From positions 1 through 64,000 of the forward strand of contig NW_026732319.1 in NCBI RefSeq assembly GCF_028476545.1: 64,000 bases of DNA. Direction: 5' to 3'. Under the pieces are notes generated by a model. It did not search any database. It saw only the letters and a program-made list of their open reading frames with translations, and had not been told where the DNA came from. The position numbers and the translations under genes were made by a program. This document shows, piece by piece, positions 19,103 to 29,523 of this stretch. This stretch comes from Physella acuta. Lineage: Eukaryota > Mollusca > Gastropoda > Physidae. Position 1 is the first letter of the stretch; every line of letters starts with the position of its first letter.

Positions 19103-20467
19103 TACAAATCTAGTAATTTAAGAAGTATTAACTATTAAAATTAAATTAATATAGAACTTATTGGCCTACTAATTATATACTAATTAACTGAGTCACTAAT
19201 GTTATGATTTTGCGATTATGAGGTTGTGTATTATACCTAATAACTATACTTTGAATAGAGTAGCTATACTTTATTAATACTACTAAATAGTAAATATGTT
19301 TAAACAAGTAGGCTCTAAATAGACTAATCATTAATTAGACTACATGTATATACTGCCCTACTAATTACTATATACTATACGACAAGTCTAAAACTATCTA
19401 TACCAGCGACACTTTGTAATAATATAAAATATGGGCCTAATTTAATTTATCTATTATTATAATTAACTGAAATATAGAGTATAAGATAGACGCTAGTATA
19501 GCAATACTAAAACTTAAAACTATATCTAGATCTAGTCTAAATCCACCACACTAGTCAGACGGTCTACTTTATTTCTATTAGTAAATTAAATTAGTATCAC
19601 TACTATACTTAGATTCTATTACAGATCTAGATTCTACTATTTATTAGTACAATCATTAGGCCTATAGAATATTTATACTAAATACTTAATGATTTTATTG
19701 AATAGCCTATATACTCTATATACTATATAGATCTATCTAGATATATTTTTTAACAGATAATCTTCTAGTCAATCTAGTCTAGATCTAGATCTAGATCAAC
19801 TTAATAAATTTAATACTTAGGCCTAGGGCCTATGGCCTCCCCTATAATATAGTATTAAGTAGTATTTAGTATTATTTAATATATTTAAGTTCCTTAGCTA
19901 ACTAACTAGATTCTAGAACTAGAATCTATATCTACCTTTGATACTTTATGCACTTTATTCTCTATATTTATAAAATTAAAATCTAAAGATCTAGAATAGA
20001 TCTAAATCAGTCAAATCTAGATCTAGATTCTAGAACTAGAATCTAGTCACTAGTTAAGTCTAGTGACTCTAGTTAGTTTAATAGTTTAATAGTTAGTATT
20101 ATTACATCATTACTTAGGGCGACCTCGGCTAATTAACTTAATACTGTTAATTAATAATTATGAATTATTAATTCGTAATTAGTAATTAACAGTATTAAGT
20201 ATTAAGTTAATGCGGAATTAAGTTTATAATATTTTTTATTTGGAATTCATCTAGATCTAAGTCTAGTAGTAGGGCCTAGAAATCTAGATCTATTATTTAA
20301 TAATAATATTAGAATAGATCTAGACTTACTAGATCTAGATCTAGATCTAGTAGACTCTCTAGTCTAGACTAGTATTTTTATATTTAATAATTTATTAAAC
20401 ATATTAAAAAGCCGTAGCATACTATAGATCTAAAATCTAGATCTCTAGATCTAGAATCTTAGTTATA
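19103..20467. other. AT-rich DNA with CTAGATCTAGA-type simple repeats
   Basis: No gene. The stretch is rich in short overlapping AGATCTAGA motifs and has a near-palindrome of AATTAATAATTA type around 20130-20210. A similar style of sequence is seen at 46715-47420. Confidence 0.5.
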
Positions 20468-20864
20468 GTATCATGGTAGGGACTTGGATGAAATTTCAAT
20501 TTTTAAAAAATAAAAAATGTAGTAGCACCAGTTTATAGAGCTCATTTAGACAAGAACAAAGATACTTTGATTTTAATTTTAGCTCAAACGGTTACGAAGT
20601 TATGAATTTTTATCGTATTTAATTTTCGGGTTTTTTTACTATGGGGTTTTCTCAATTTTTTGCTTCCCTACTTTTTTGGGTGCGAACTAAAATCTCTGTA
20701 ACTTTTTAAATAGCAGGTATTTTTTAATGAAAATTCACTAAGATCAAGCTTATGATATCAGTAAAAGAGTACGATAAAAATAATTGAAGTGGATGAGAAT
20801 GATCATAAAAAATAATGTTAACAAAGAGGGTCACCCCCCTAAAATTTTTGAATAAGCGTCTTTG

Positions 20865-21390
20865 ATAGGCAACACACAATCTGTTGCCAAATTTTTATTA
20901 TAGGGAATATCTTACTGAAAATTGGCCTGAATAGTGCCAACACTGTATACATTAACAGAAAGTCAAAATATTTTACTTAGCTTATGTGGTTGTATTACAA
21001 TGTTGAACAAAATAAAAAAGTCATTTTTATTCTGCGCAACTACTTTTTTTTCAAGAAAGAAGTACAATGCTAAACTGATTTTAGATTTCTTTGCTTATAT
21101 GCAAGAAACATAGTAAAAACGAATGTTATTATATACTTTAATTTAACCATTGATCAAATTTGATTTTTAAAAAAAAATTGATTTAATGAAAATGGGCTTT
21201 AAACTTGTATACCCCCTAATTTCGAACATAAAATTCAGCTATGGGCAATTCACAATCTGTTGCCAAATTGTTATTATATGAAATATCTTAATGAAATTTC
21301 CCACAAAGGTTACCAACACTATATACAGCCACAGAAAGTTAAAATATTTCACTTAGCTTATGTGGTTTTGTTATAATGTTGGTCCATGTT
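20865..21390. repeat. Two-copy ~140-bp direct repeat inside the transposon
   Basis: Copies at about 20865-21005 and 21236-21385 share ACAATCTGTTGCCAAAT, a TTATTATA-GAAATATCTTA block, ACCAACACT-TATACA and CACTTAGCTTATGTGGTT. They differ at roughly one base in five or six. The right-hand copy abuts the last exon-like cassette, so these blocks would lie in the 3' untranslated region of the transposase transcript. Confidence 0.85.
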
Positions 21391-21393
21391 ATA

Positions 21394-22076
21394 AAGTTCT
21401 TGATCAGTTGCGTATGATCCTGAGGAAGTGGCTACACTGGCTTTATATGTTGGCAGGCTGTGCTGAAATTCAAATATGTCCTGAACTATGGGATGCAAAG
21501 AAAAGTTAAACATTCAAAGAAAGAAGATTAAAATAAAATAACTCACAAGTTCTTGATCAGTTGCGTATGATCCTGAGGAAGTGGCTACACTGGCTGTATA
21601 TGTTGGCAGGCTGTGCTGAAATTCAAATATGTCCTGAACTATGGGATGCAGAGAAAAGTTAAACATTCAAAGAAAGAAGATTAAAATATAATAACTCACA
21701 AGTTCTTGATCAGTTGCGTATGATCCTGAGGAAGTGGCTACACTGGCTGTATATGTTGGCAGGCTGTGCTGAAATTCAAATATGTCCTGAACTATGGGAT
21801 GCAGAGAAAAGTTAAACATTCAAAGAAAGAAGATTAAAATAAAATAACTCACAAGTTCTTGATCAGTTGCGTATGATCCTGAGGAAGTGGCTACACTGGC
21901 TATATATGTTGGCAGGCTGTGCTGAAATTCAAATATGTCCTGAACTATGGGATGCAGAGAAAAGTTAAACATTCAAAGAAAGAAGATTAAAATAAAATAA
22001 CTCACAAGTTCTTGATCAGTTGCGTATGATCCTGAGGAAGTGGCTACACTGGCTGTGAATGTTGGCAGGCTGTGCT
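21394..22076 (-). repeat. Cassette array A: five ~155-bp units, each exon-like
   Basis: On the minus strand each unit has an acceptor (AAATTCAG in four units, ATTTTCAG in the first), a 69-nt core and, in four of five units, the donor CTT|GTGAGT. Cores are 22074-22006, 21921-21853, 21768-21700, 21615-21547 and 21462-21394. All five are open in one frame (HSLPTY...YATDQEL, 23 codons). The last unit has TATAAC where the donor should be, and its frame runs on to a TAA, as in a terminal exon. Confidence 0.9.
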
Positions 22077-22147
22077 GAAAATGTAACTGCTTATTAGTTT
22101 TCTACATCATCATATTGATGAGGTTAAATGTTAAAACATGTACTCAC

Positions 22148-22952
22148 AAGTTATTGTTGACTTGCGTGAGGTACTGAAGAATGACTTGGTATGTTGGCAG
22201 GCATAGCTAATCAGAAAAAAAGTGTACATTGCTGTACATGTTTGTAGTATGTACAGACCGATTAGACGGTTATAAAAAGGCAATATTGAAATACTCACAA
22301 GTTATTGTTGACTTGCGCGAGGTACTGAAGAATGGCTTGGTATGTTGGCAGGCATAGCTAATCAGAAAAAAAAGTGTACATTGCTGTACATGTTTGTAGT
22401 ATGAACAGACCGATTTTAGACGGTTATAAAAAGGCAATATTGAAATACTCACAAGTTATTGTTGACTTGCGCGAGGTACTGAAGAATGGCTTGGTATGTT
22501 GGCAGGCATAGCTAATCAGAAAAAAAAGTGTACATTGCTATACATGTTGATAGAATATACAGACTGATTAGACTTTAAAAAAGACAATATTTAATTACTC
22601 ACAAGTTGAAGTTGACTTGCGTGAGGGACTGAAGAATGGCTTGATATGTTGACAGGCTTTTCTAAACAGAGAAAAACATAAGCATTGCTGTACATGTTGA
22701 TAGAATATACAGACTGATTAGACGGTTAAAAAAGACAATATTTAATTACTCACAAGTTGAAGGTGACTTGCGTGAGGGACTGAAGAATGGCTTGTAAGCT
22801 TGATAAATTATAAGTTGACAGGCTTACCTAAACAGGGTGAAATATTTAAAACTACAGATTTTCATCAATACTTTGATAGCAACATTTGTTTTACTTAAAA
22901 TAGCAAACTTACAAGTTACAGTTGACTTGCGTGTGGCATAGCTCATCTGATT
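22148..22952 (-). repeat. Cassette array B: six ~150-bp units, each exon-like
   Basis: Minus-strand cores flanked by AG acceptors and GTGAGT or GTAAGT donors lie at 22952-22913 (40 nt), 22827-22754 (74 nt), 22661-22603, 22511-22453, 22357-22299 and 22206-22148 (59 nt each). Cores share CCTGYCAACATA and CACGCAAGTCA with array A, so the two arrays are related. The 59-nt length is not a multiple of three, so successive inclusion shifts frame. Confidence 0.88.
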
Positions 22953-25900
22953 CTGAAAAATAGTTATTGATTTTCTATTAATAAAAAAATTTACATCCAT
23001 CCTAAATTATAAACATATACTAAGATTGAACATTTTTGTTAGAAATAAATGACATTTACTTTTATTTTGTGTGCTCCACTTGTTACAAGAAGTTACAGGT
23101 AACAAAGGTCCAGTTTAGGCATTTCTGTAAATTAATATAAAATGTAACTTGTTATTTTAAATATTAAAATATGGTTGGTAACAAATAATGTATTGTAGAA
23201 AAATGTTTAAATTCATAATTTAAAAAATTAAAATACATTATTAGTGTACAATTAAAATTAATATTCTTACCTGATTATGTCTTCATCCATGAAAAGCAGA
23301 TCTCCCATTATCAAATCAGTAATAAAGTTTTCCAGTTCCACTTCTGTGTCGGTAGCCAAGAATTCTGTTTCTTCCTCAGGATTCCAGTAGGAGATCTTGA
23401 ACAGTTTGAATTCTTTGGAACACTTCAGTTTCTTTATACTTCCATAATACTTGATATTTGAGCCATCAACATCCCACACATGAGAAATAACACAGCCTAC
23501 CATTGTGTTGGGATCAGCAATAAGTTTTTGGATTTTGTCCCTGGAAACAAGAGGTGCTTTCATCAATACTTCAGGGTTGAGTGGTTTCTTCTGGTATAGT
23601 GTGGCTTTAATTTCTTCTGCAGTGCGCTTTCTTGTTGTAGTATCATTCTTCTTGATTGCCAGTTCCTGCCGTGCTTTCACTTCACTATTTAACAATTTCT
23701 GCCTCTTCAGTTCATCATTCTTTATTTGAGCACCTCTTGTCACAGCAAATCTGATCAGCTTATCCTCATCAACTTGATTTTCTAGCCACTGAACAGTTTT
23801 ATTGGTAATTGCCTTGACTTTGCCATCCAAAAAACCAAATGAGGCATTGGGACACCTGCGCCAAAGGTAGTCAATCATCCCAAGAGATCTTTCAGACCAG
23901 ATGTTATGGGTTGGTGCTGATGCTGCTTGGGCCAGCATTTCTTTGGATGGCTGAGCATAGATTCCGCCTGTCTGGAAATCTTTCAGCTGCACATTCAGTT
24001 TGGCTTGAAATGCAGTAGCCAATCTTTCCATCACCATCAGCTGGTAGGCATCCGCGTCAGCTACAAAGTGATGGAAAGCAGGGTCACTAATGTCATTTCC
24101 AAACACATCCTTCGTTACAGAGAGCATCAACTGTGGATCACTGATGTAACTTCTAAGGACTGTGTTTGACCTCTGAATCAAAGGCACCATTTCTAGGTTT
24201 TTCTTCTCATTGCTGTAAAATTGGGTCATCCAGGGTCCTGTCAGAGTCTTTCCAAAGAAAGCAAGTGCCTTGAGCTGTTTAAATGTACTGTCATCATTTA
24301 GATATTTTTTAAGTGAAGTTTTTTGTGCGCACTGGACTGTACATTCATCAATATATTTTCTGAAGAGGACAATGTGGTTGACGATCACTCCAGCCATGTG
24401 AAATAGAACCTGTAGTCGATTGCCAACATATCGCACTACTGTTCCAAGGGGCAGTCCATGGGTCCTCAGGAAGCTCTTGAAACCAGATGGATCCCCCTTC
24501 ATTTGTTTGTATCTGAAATAAATTATTTTGTATTACAAATTTTTAAAGGATATTGATTCTCATAATATGTTAGTATGAAATATATGATTAGTTATTTAAG
24601 TTAGTGTTATAGAACCTGAAAATAAAAAAAACCTCATTTGTGATAGGCCATAAATGCATGCTACAGCCTTTCCATCACGGTCAATCTCATCCAAAGTTTT
24701 ACGTGCCACAAGCGCTAAGCTGTCTAAGGGATGCACATTGCAATTGAGTTCAAGAAGATGTGTCTCAAAAGCTTGGTTTAAATGTCGAACAGCTGCATGA
24801 TTAGCTGGGGCACGGTCTGTCAACGTGTTGGTAATGGGTTTGATGATGTTATGCTTCACATGGTTGATTTCAAGTCCTTTGTATAATGCATAAGTAGTAG
24901 CCACTCTAACTAATGCATCACACACATGGTCAGCATAATCTATAGCTTTGCCTCCTGGGAGATCTCTTATATTTACTGTCAAAGAGCCATGTTCAGAGGA
25001 GATGTGAAATTCATTTATATGAGATCCTCCCAGTGTTGTAGCATCCCAAGAAATAGTTATGTTATTATTTTTAATTAGAGTATCTGCCACTTGTAAATCA
25101 GACAACACTCCAAGTTCATACGCCATTTGAGCCACTGTTGTTGGATGAGGAATACGGGTGAGAGTTTTTCCTGTTAAAGCCTTGATTACATATGCAACTA
25201 CTTCGCCTGCTGAAGTAATGGACACATGATGAGTCAAACACATAAACATGGATTTTCTCATTTGTGTAGTGTAACAGTTATCTTCAAGTGGATCTATTGT
25301 TTCATCACATTTGAATTCTTCAGTCAAAATTTCAAAATATTCAGCACGCTTAAGGTTCTGGCTGGATTCATCTTCTAGCATTTTTACCTTTTTATTTAAT
25401 TCAGATATTTGGTGTGCAAGGTCTGCTATTTTAGATTCAAGTTTCTTGTTTCTGTTCTTCATTTTTTTGTTACACTTTAAAATTTTAGCAAAACTTGCAC
25501 TAATTGGTTGAGTCTTCCCTTTCTTTAACTCTTTCACCTCAGATTTTAGCCTGTTTATCTGTTCAGCTTTCCTCCTCTTGTCACTGTTTACTTTTTTAGG
25601 TGTGTACAGCTGCTTCAAGTTCCTGTTCTCTTTTCTCAAGTAACATATCTTTGCGTTCAGTTTTTTAACTTGCATCCTATTCTCAGCATCCAAATTGATG
25701 TTAGTCTGTCTTAATATTGGACAATTTTCACAGTCTTTTTTCAGTTTTTTGGCAGGGCTGACACTGGCATCAGGATCTACTCTATCAGCTTTTGAACTTT
25801 CTTTGACAATATTCAATTCACTTTTGCTTTTTGGTACTGGCAAAACAAATTCATTTTCCAATAATGAAACAATAAGGGGCCATTTTTTACTAACAATTTT

Positions 25901-26155
25901 TCTGTATGCAGACAGCTGGGACACAATTTTCATTGTTTTGCTGACTAAAGAGGTTAGGTTTACTTCTTCATTCCCAATAGCAGCCTGAATTAATTTTGCA
26001 GTAGCAGTTGCGTTTTTAGAATTGTAATAAAAACTAGCAACATGACCATTCTTCAGTATTTCTCCTTCACTGTAGTTGCTGTAGTTGCTTATGAGTTGAT
26101 CCACGTCTTTAGTAGACTTCCTATCCACTTGCTGAACTGTTCCCTGTGATTCCAT
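22943..26155 (-). CDS. DDE-like transposase of the 6.7-kb transposon
   Basis: Catalyses excision and insertion of the surrounding element (inferred). Exon 1 is 26155-24633, exon 2 24512-23271, and exon 3 starts at 22952 and meets TGA at 22945-22943, giving about 924 aa. The exon 1-2 junction (ATGAG|GTTTTT, TTTCAG|ATAC) restores a continuous QMRYKQMKGDPSGF segment. Residues 150-270 are Lys/Glu-rich coiled coil. An RNase H-like catalytic core is suggested by ISWDATTL (Asp371), TLTDRAPANH (Asp447), LNCNVHPLD (Cys472, His475) and WSERSLGM (Glu715). Proteins of this style recur in cnidarian and molluscan genomes as uncharacterised proteins (from memory). No zinc-finger or THAP domain is seen. The family name is unknown to me; a hAT, P or MULE relative is possible. 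The reading frames are intact. Confidence 0.8.
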
Positions 26156-27224
26156 TCTGTAGATCTAGATTCTAGGGCCAAGACTAGTAAAGCACAAGCT
26201 GAGAAATATACTACAGTAGCAAAATACCACACAGTGTACTCTAGTGTACTGTGTAGTGCAGTTTTTCAAGTATAGATTGTTAGATGTTAATTGTTAATTT
26301 TTTAAAAATTAATTAGAAAAGCAAAAGGTGGCCAAATATTAAAAATTGAATTTTTTGAAATTCTTAAATTAGGTATTAAGTTTTAAAATTAACAATTATT
26401 TAATAGAATAATATAGAAGGTAACACAATTTACTGAAATTATAAACAATATTCTTTAAATTTCAAATATATAACTCAAAGTTAACAATATTACTAATATT
26501 ACTATTTAAAAGAAAAGATTATTCAACTCAAAAAAAAAATCGCAAACGGCGCGAAAAACTATAATTATTAACAAACTCAAAATTACCAAAATAATGAATC
26601 CAAAACCAAACTACAAACGAAAATGTAACAAAAAGTCAAAGTATTATCAATTTCAAATAAAAATTAATAGTTTAAAGTTATTTTAATGTCAGATTCAAAC
26701 TGATTGCATGGGGATAGCAAATCAATTAGAAAGACAAGCAATGGCGTCATTGACAACACCAGAGCACTTCCGGTTTTGAACCTATCACTTCCGGTAGCCT
26801 TAAAATGTCTTAAACCTTATACTTTCTAAACTATTTATAAAAAAATAGCTTGCTATCGATTAACATTATGAAAATTTACACACATAAAGAAAAATGGTGA
26901 TTATGGTCGGAGGGCTTTTCATTGGCCTTCCTTGTTAGTAAGTTTTTGAGTTACAAAGAGTTTTACTTACCAAAAGTTTGGCTCAAAATATCCATTTTCA
27001 CCTTCAACAAAATCTCAAAACAAAAATACCGTAACATACGAAATCCATTTGTTTTTCAGAATCAGTCATCAAATTATTAGTAGCATCGGCGATTTTTAAT
27101 AAAAAAAATTTTTTTCGATCATCACCCGCGACCGCACGGCTAAATCGACGAAACTCGGTATGGGCAGAAAACTCTCGTTTTTAGTGCCTCAAAATCTACG
27201 TCATCCAAGTCCCTAGTATCATGG

Positions 27225-28024
27225 CGTAGAAGAGCAGGCCTAACAAAAATTATGAAACTTGCGTTAAAAACACTTTAAAAAAAAAAGAGGTAACAATTAA
27301 TAAGAATAATGTTAATAATGTTAGATCTTAATAATCTGAGGATAACAGTCATAAAAAAATAAGCCAACTGTAATGAAAGGGGATACAAACGAATTTTTAA
27401 AGCCTGAATCGAACTGAAAACCTTCCCTTGTTCGCCATTTTGTTTATTTTGATTACCTTGTTCGTATTTATCATGGATAACAAATGTTATGACTTGCATC
27501 GTCTACCTCTCCCTGGCCACTTCAGTTCAGTTCAAGGTGGGGTTGAGGGCGGTTTTATAAAATATGTAAATTAGTACAATTATTCAAAAATATTTTTAAC
27601 GGCTTCTGTTCAACACAAAAATATGAAAATGAGTGTAATCGATGGTTCCTAATCGACTTTAATTTTTAAAATTGTAGCTATAATTTTATCGCTTGTCATA
27701 TTTTTTAAAATAATTTTTTAAAAATTTAGTATGATTACATAGACTTTTCCTACCTATTCTATTATTAATTCTGTGTTGATGGGAGATAACTCCGGAAATG
27801 TTTTACACTAATAGCTCTCGATGCTACTTCCCTTTAGTTTTGAAATCAAAATTAATTCTATTTTTATTTTTAATGTTGATTTAATCTTGTATATTACCAT
27901 CACACTATATCATGTCACAACTTTTAAAAGTGTTATAATGAACACTGGTATTTTGTAATATATTCACACTGCCTGATTAATTTTCATTTTAATTTATTAC
28001 AAAAAAAAATGTAGGTCTACATTG
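27225..28024. other. AT-rich intergenic DNA
   Basis: No gene seen between the transposon's right target duplication and the next short element. Confidence 0.45.
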
Positions 28025-28404
28025 GGGGTCATCCATAAATGACGTCACGCTTTTTTTGACAATTTTTACCTCCCCCCCCCCTCCCCTCCGTCACAACAAG
28101 TCAGACCCCCCCCTAAAATGACGTCACACCTCAACCTACAACCCCCCTCAAAATTGCAGTTGAATTTTTTAAAAACATCGATATTTTTCCAAAATCTTGT
28201 CTAAACTATTACAATTTATTAAAACAGTTATCTAAAACGCGAAATAACGTCTAAAATTCGTTTTCTAACATTGCTTTTTTATAATGCAAAAATGTGACGT
28301 CGCAACATCTGAACCCCCCCCCCCCTCCCCCTCATCACACATCGTCACAAAATTACGGACCCCCCCTCCCCCCTACGAGTGTGACGTCATTTATGGATGA
28401 CCCC
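28025..28404. mobile_element. Short inverted-repeat element (MITE), 380 bp
   Basis: Long terminal inverted repeats: GGGGTCATCCATAAATGACG then TCAC on the left, and the exact complement on the right ending GGATGACCCC. The interior has C-rich runs and no coding frame. A possible 3-bp duplication TTG flanks it (28022-28024, 28405-28407). A partial relative starts near 45914. Superfamily not assigned. Confidence 0.85.
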
Positions 28405-28466
28405 TTGGTTAGAAAATGATGTTAGTGACTGCGTGGAGTACGTATTTGTTTTGTAAAAGCTAAATT

Positions 28467-29194
28467 CACGAGTCGGCAACCTTTTGAGACGGTTGAGCCA
28501 AAAGTTACAATTCACAAAGTTTTCCAGTTTTTAAAGAGCTACTAACATTTTTATTTCAATATTATGTCATTTAATTAGGATTAGGTGAGTAAATGTTATT
28601 TTTCATTTGAAATAAATAGCATATTAGCATTATAAATAAAATAATATTTATTCACATAAAAACATACAACACGTATTAAAGTATTTTAACTTGCTTGGAT
28701 ATTGATTTGATTACGTGTATTGGTCACTTATGTCCTTCGGTTCCCACCTGACTTACCCTACACCCTACTCGTACCCCACCCTCTAGTACCCGGCTTAACC
28801 GTAGGAAGTTAATAACTAAAAATAACTGTCACTCAGGTGTAATTAATGCATACTGACAGATAGAGAAATGCATTCTGAATAAAATAACATTCACTATTGA
28901 ATGATATTTGAAAAAGTCGGCAGTGGCAAGCCTGGAACCGTCGTCACTGGACTGGCTACAGCACGGCTGTAGGGCTGGGCCTGGGGCCAAAGCGGCTGTC
29001 AGCTGTCCATATCCTCTCTACTTCACCGATTCTCACTGTTCTCTGATGAGTGTTTGTATCCCATTGTTTTTCTTTACAGTATATTTTTTATGAGTTTTGG
29101 AAATGAAATAACATATGTGAATGAAATTCGAGAGCCACATCTTGAGATCAAAATAGACGCATGCGGCTGGCGAGCCGCAGGTAGCCGATCCCTG
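28467..29194. mobile_element. Non-autonomous hAT-like element, 728 bp
   Basis: Left end CACGAGTCGGCAACCTT and complement of the right end CAGGGATCGGCTACCTG form imperfect inverted repeats. Flanks GCTAAATT (28459-28466) and GCTTAATT (29195-29202) match at 7 of 8, consistent with an aged 8-bp hAT duplication. No transposase frame is visible. Confidence 0.75.
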
Positions 29195-29523
29195 GCTTAA
29201 TTTATGCCTAAAGTTGTTAAATATTCTTGCTTTGTGGTTATGACATAAACATTACAAGCATGGCGAATTTCAAATTAGCTCATATTATATGTTTAATATA
29301 AGACAAGTTTAGATCAAATTATTTTTATCTTGTACCAACAATTTTGAGATGTACACATTGTATTTCCATACCGTTTTTAAGTAGCTATTCCCAATCGTAG
29401 TCTATATGGTATCCACATGTGAGCTGAATATATCTGTGTTGAATGAGAACGTATGTCTAAACATAGTTACAATCCTAAAACTCAACACGTTTCGTTATTT
29501 AGATACAAAACTCCATGGCATAA

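Larger units (their letters stand above)
20477..27215 (-). mobile_element. Autonomous-looking DNA transposon, 6.7 kb, unnamed family
   Basis: Perfect 15-bp terminal inverted repeats TAGGGACTTGGATGA (20477-20491 and complement at 27201-27215) are flanked by an exact 9-bp direct duplication GTATCATGG (20468-20476 and 27216-27224). Inside, on the minus strand, is a transposase gene with a DDE-like residue pattern. Its 3' side carries arrays of exon-like cassettes and a two-copy 140-bp repeat. A 9-bp duplication is typical of MULE elements, but the protein does not look like a standard MULE transposase to me. With both ends, target duplication and long open exons intact it appears young. Confidence 0.88.
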
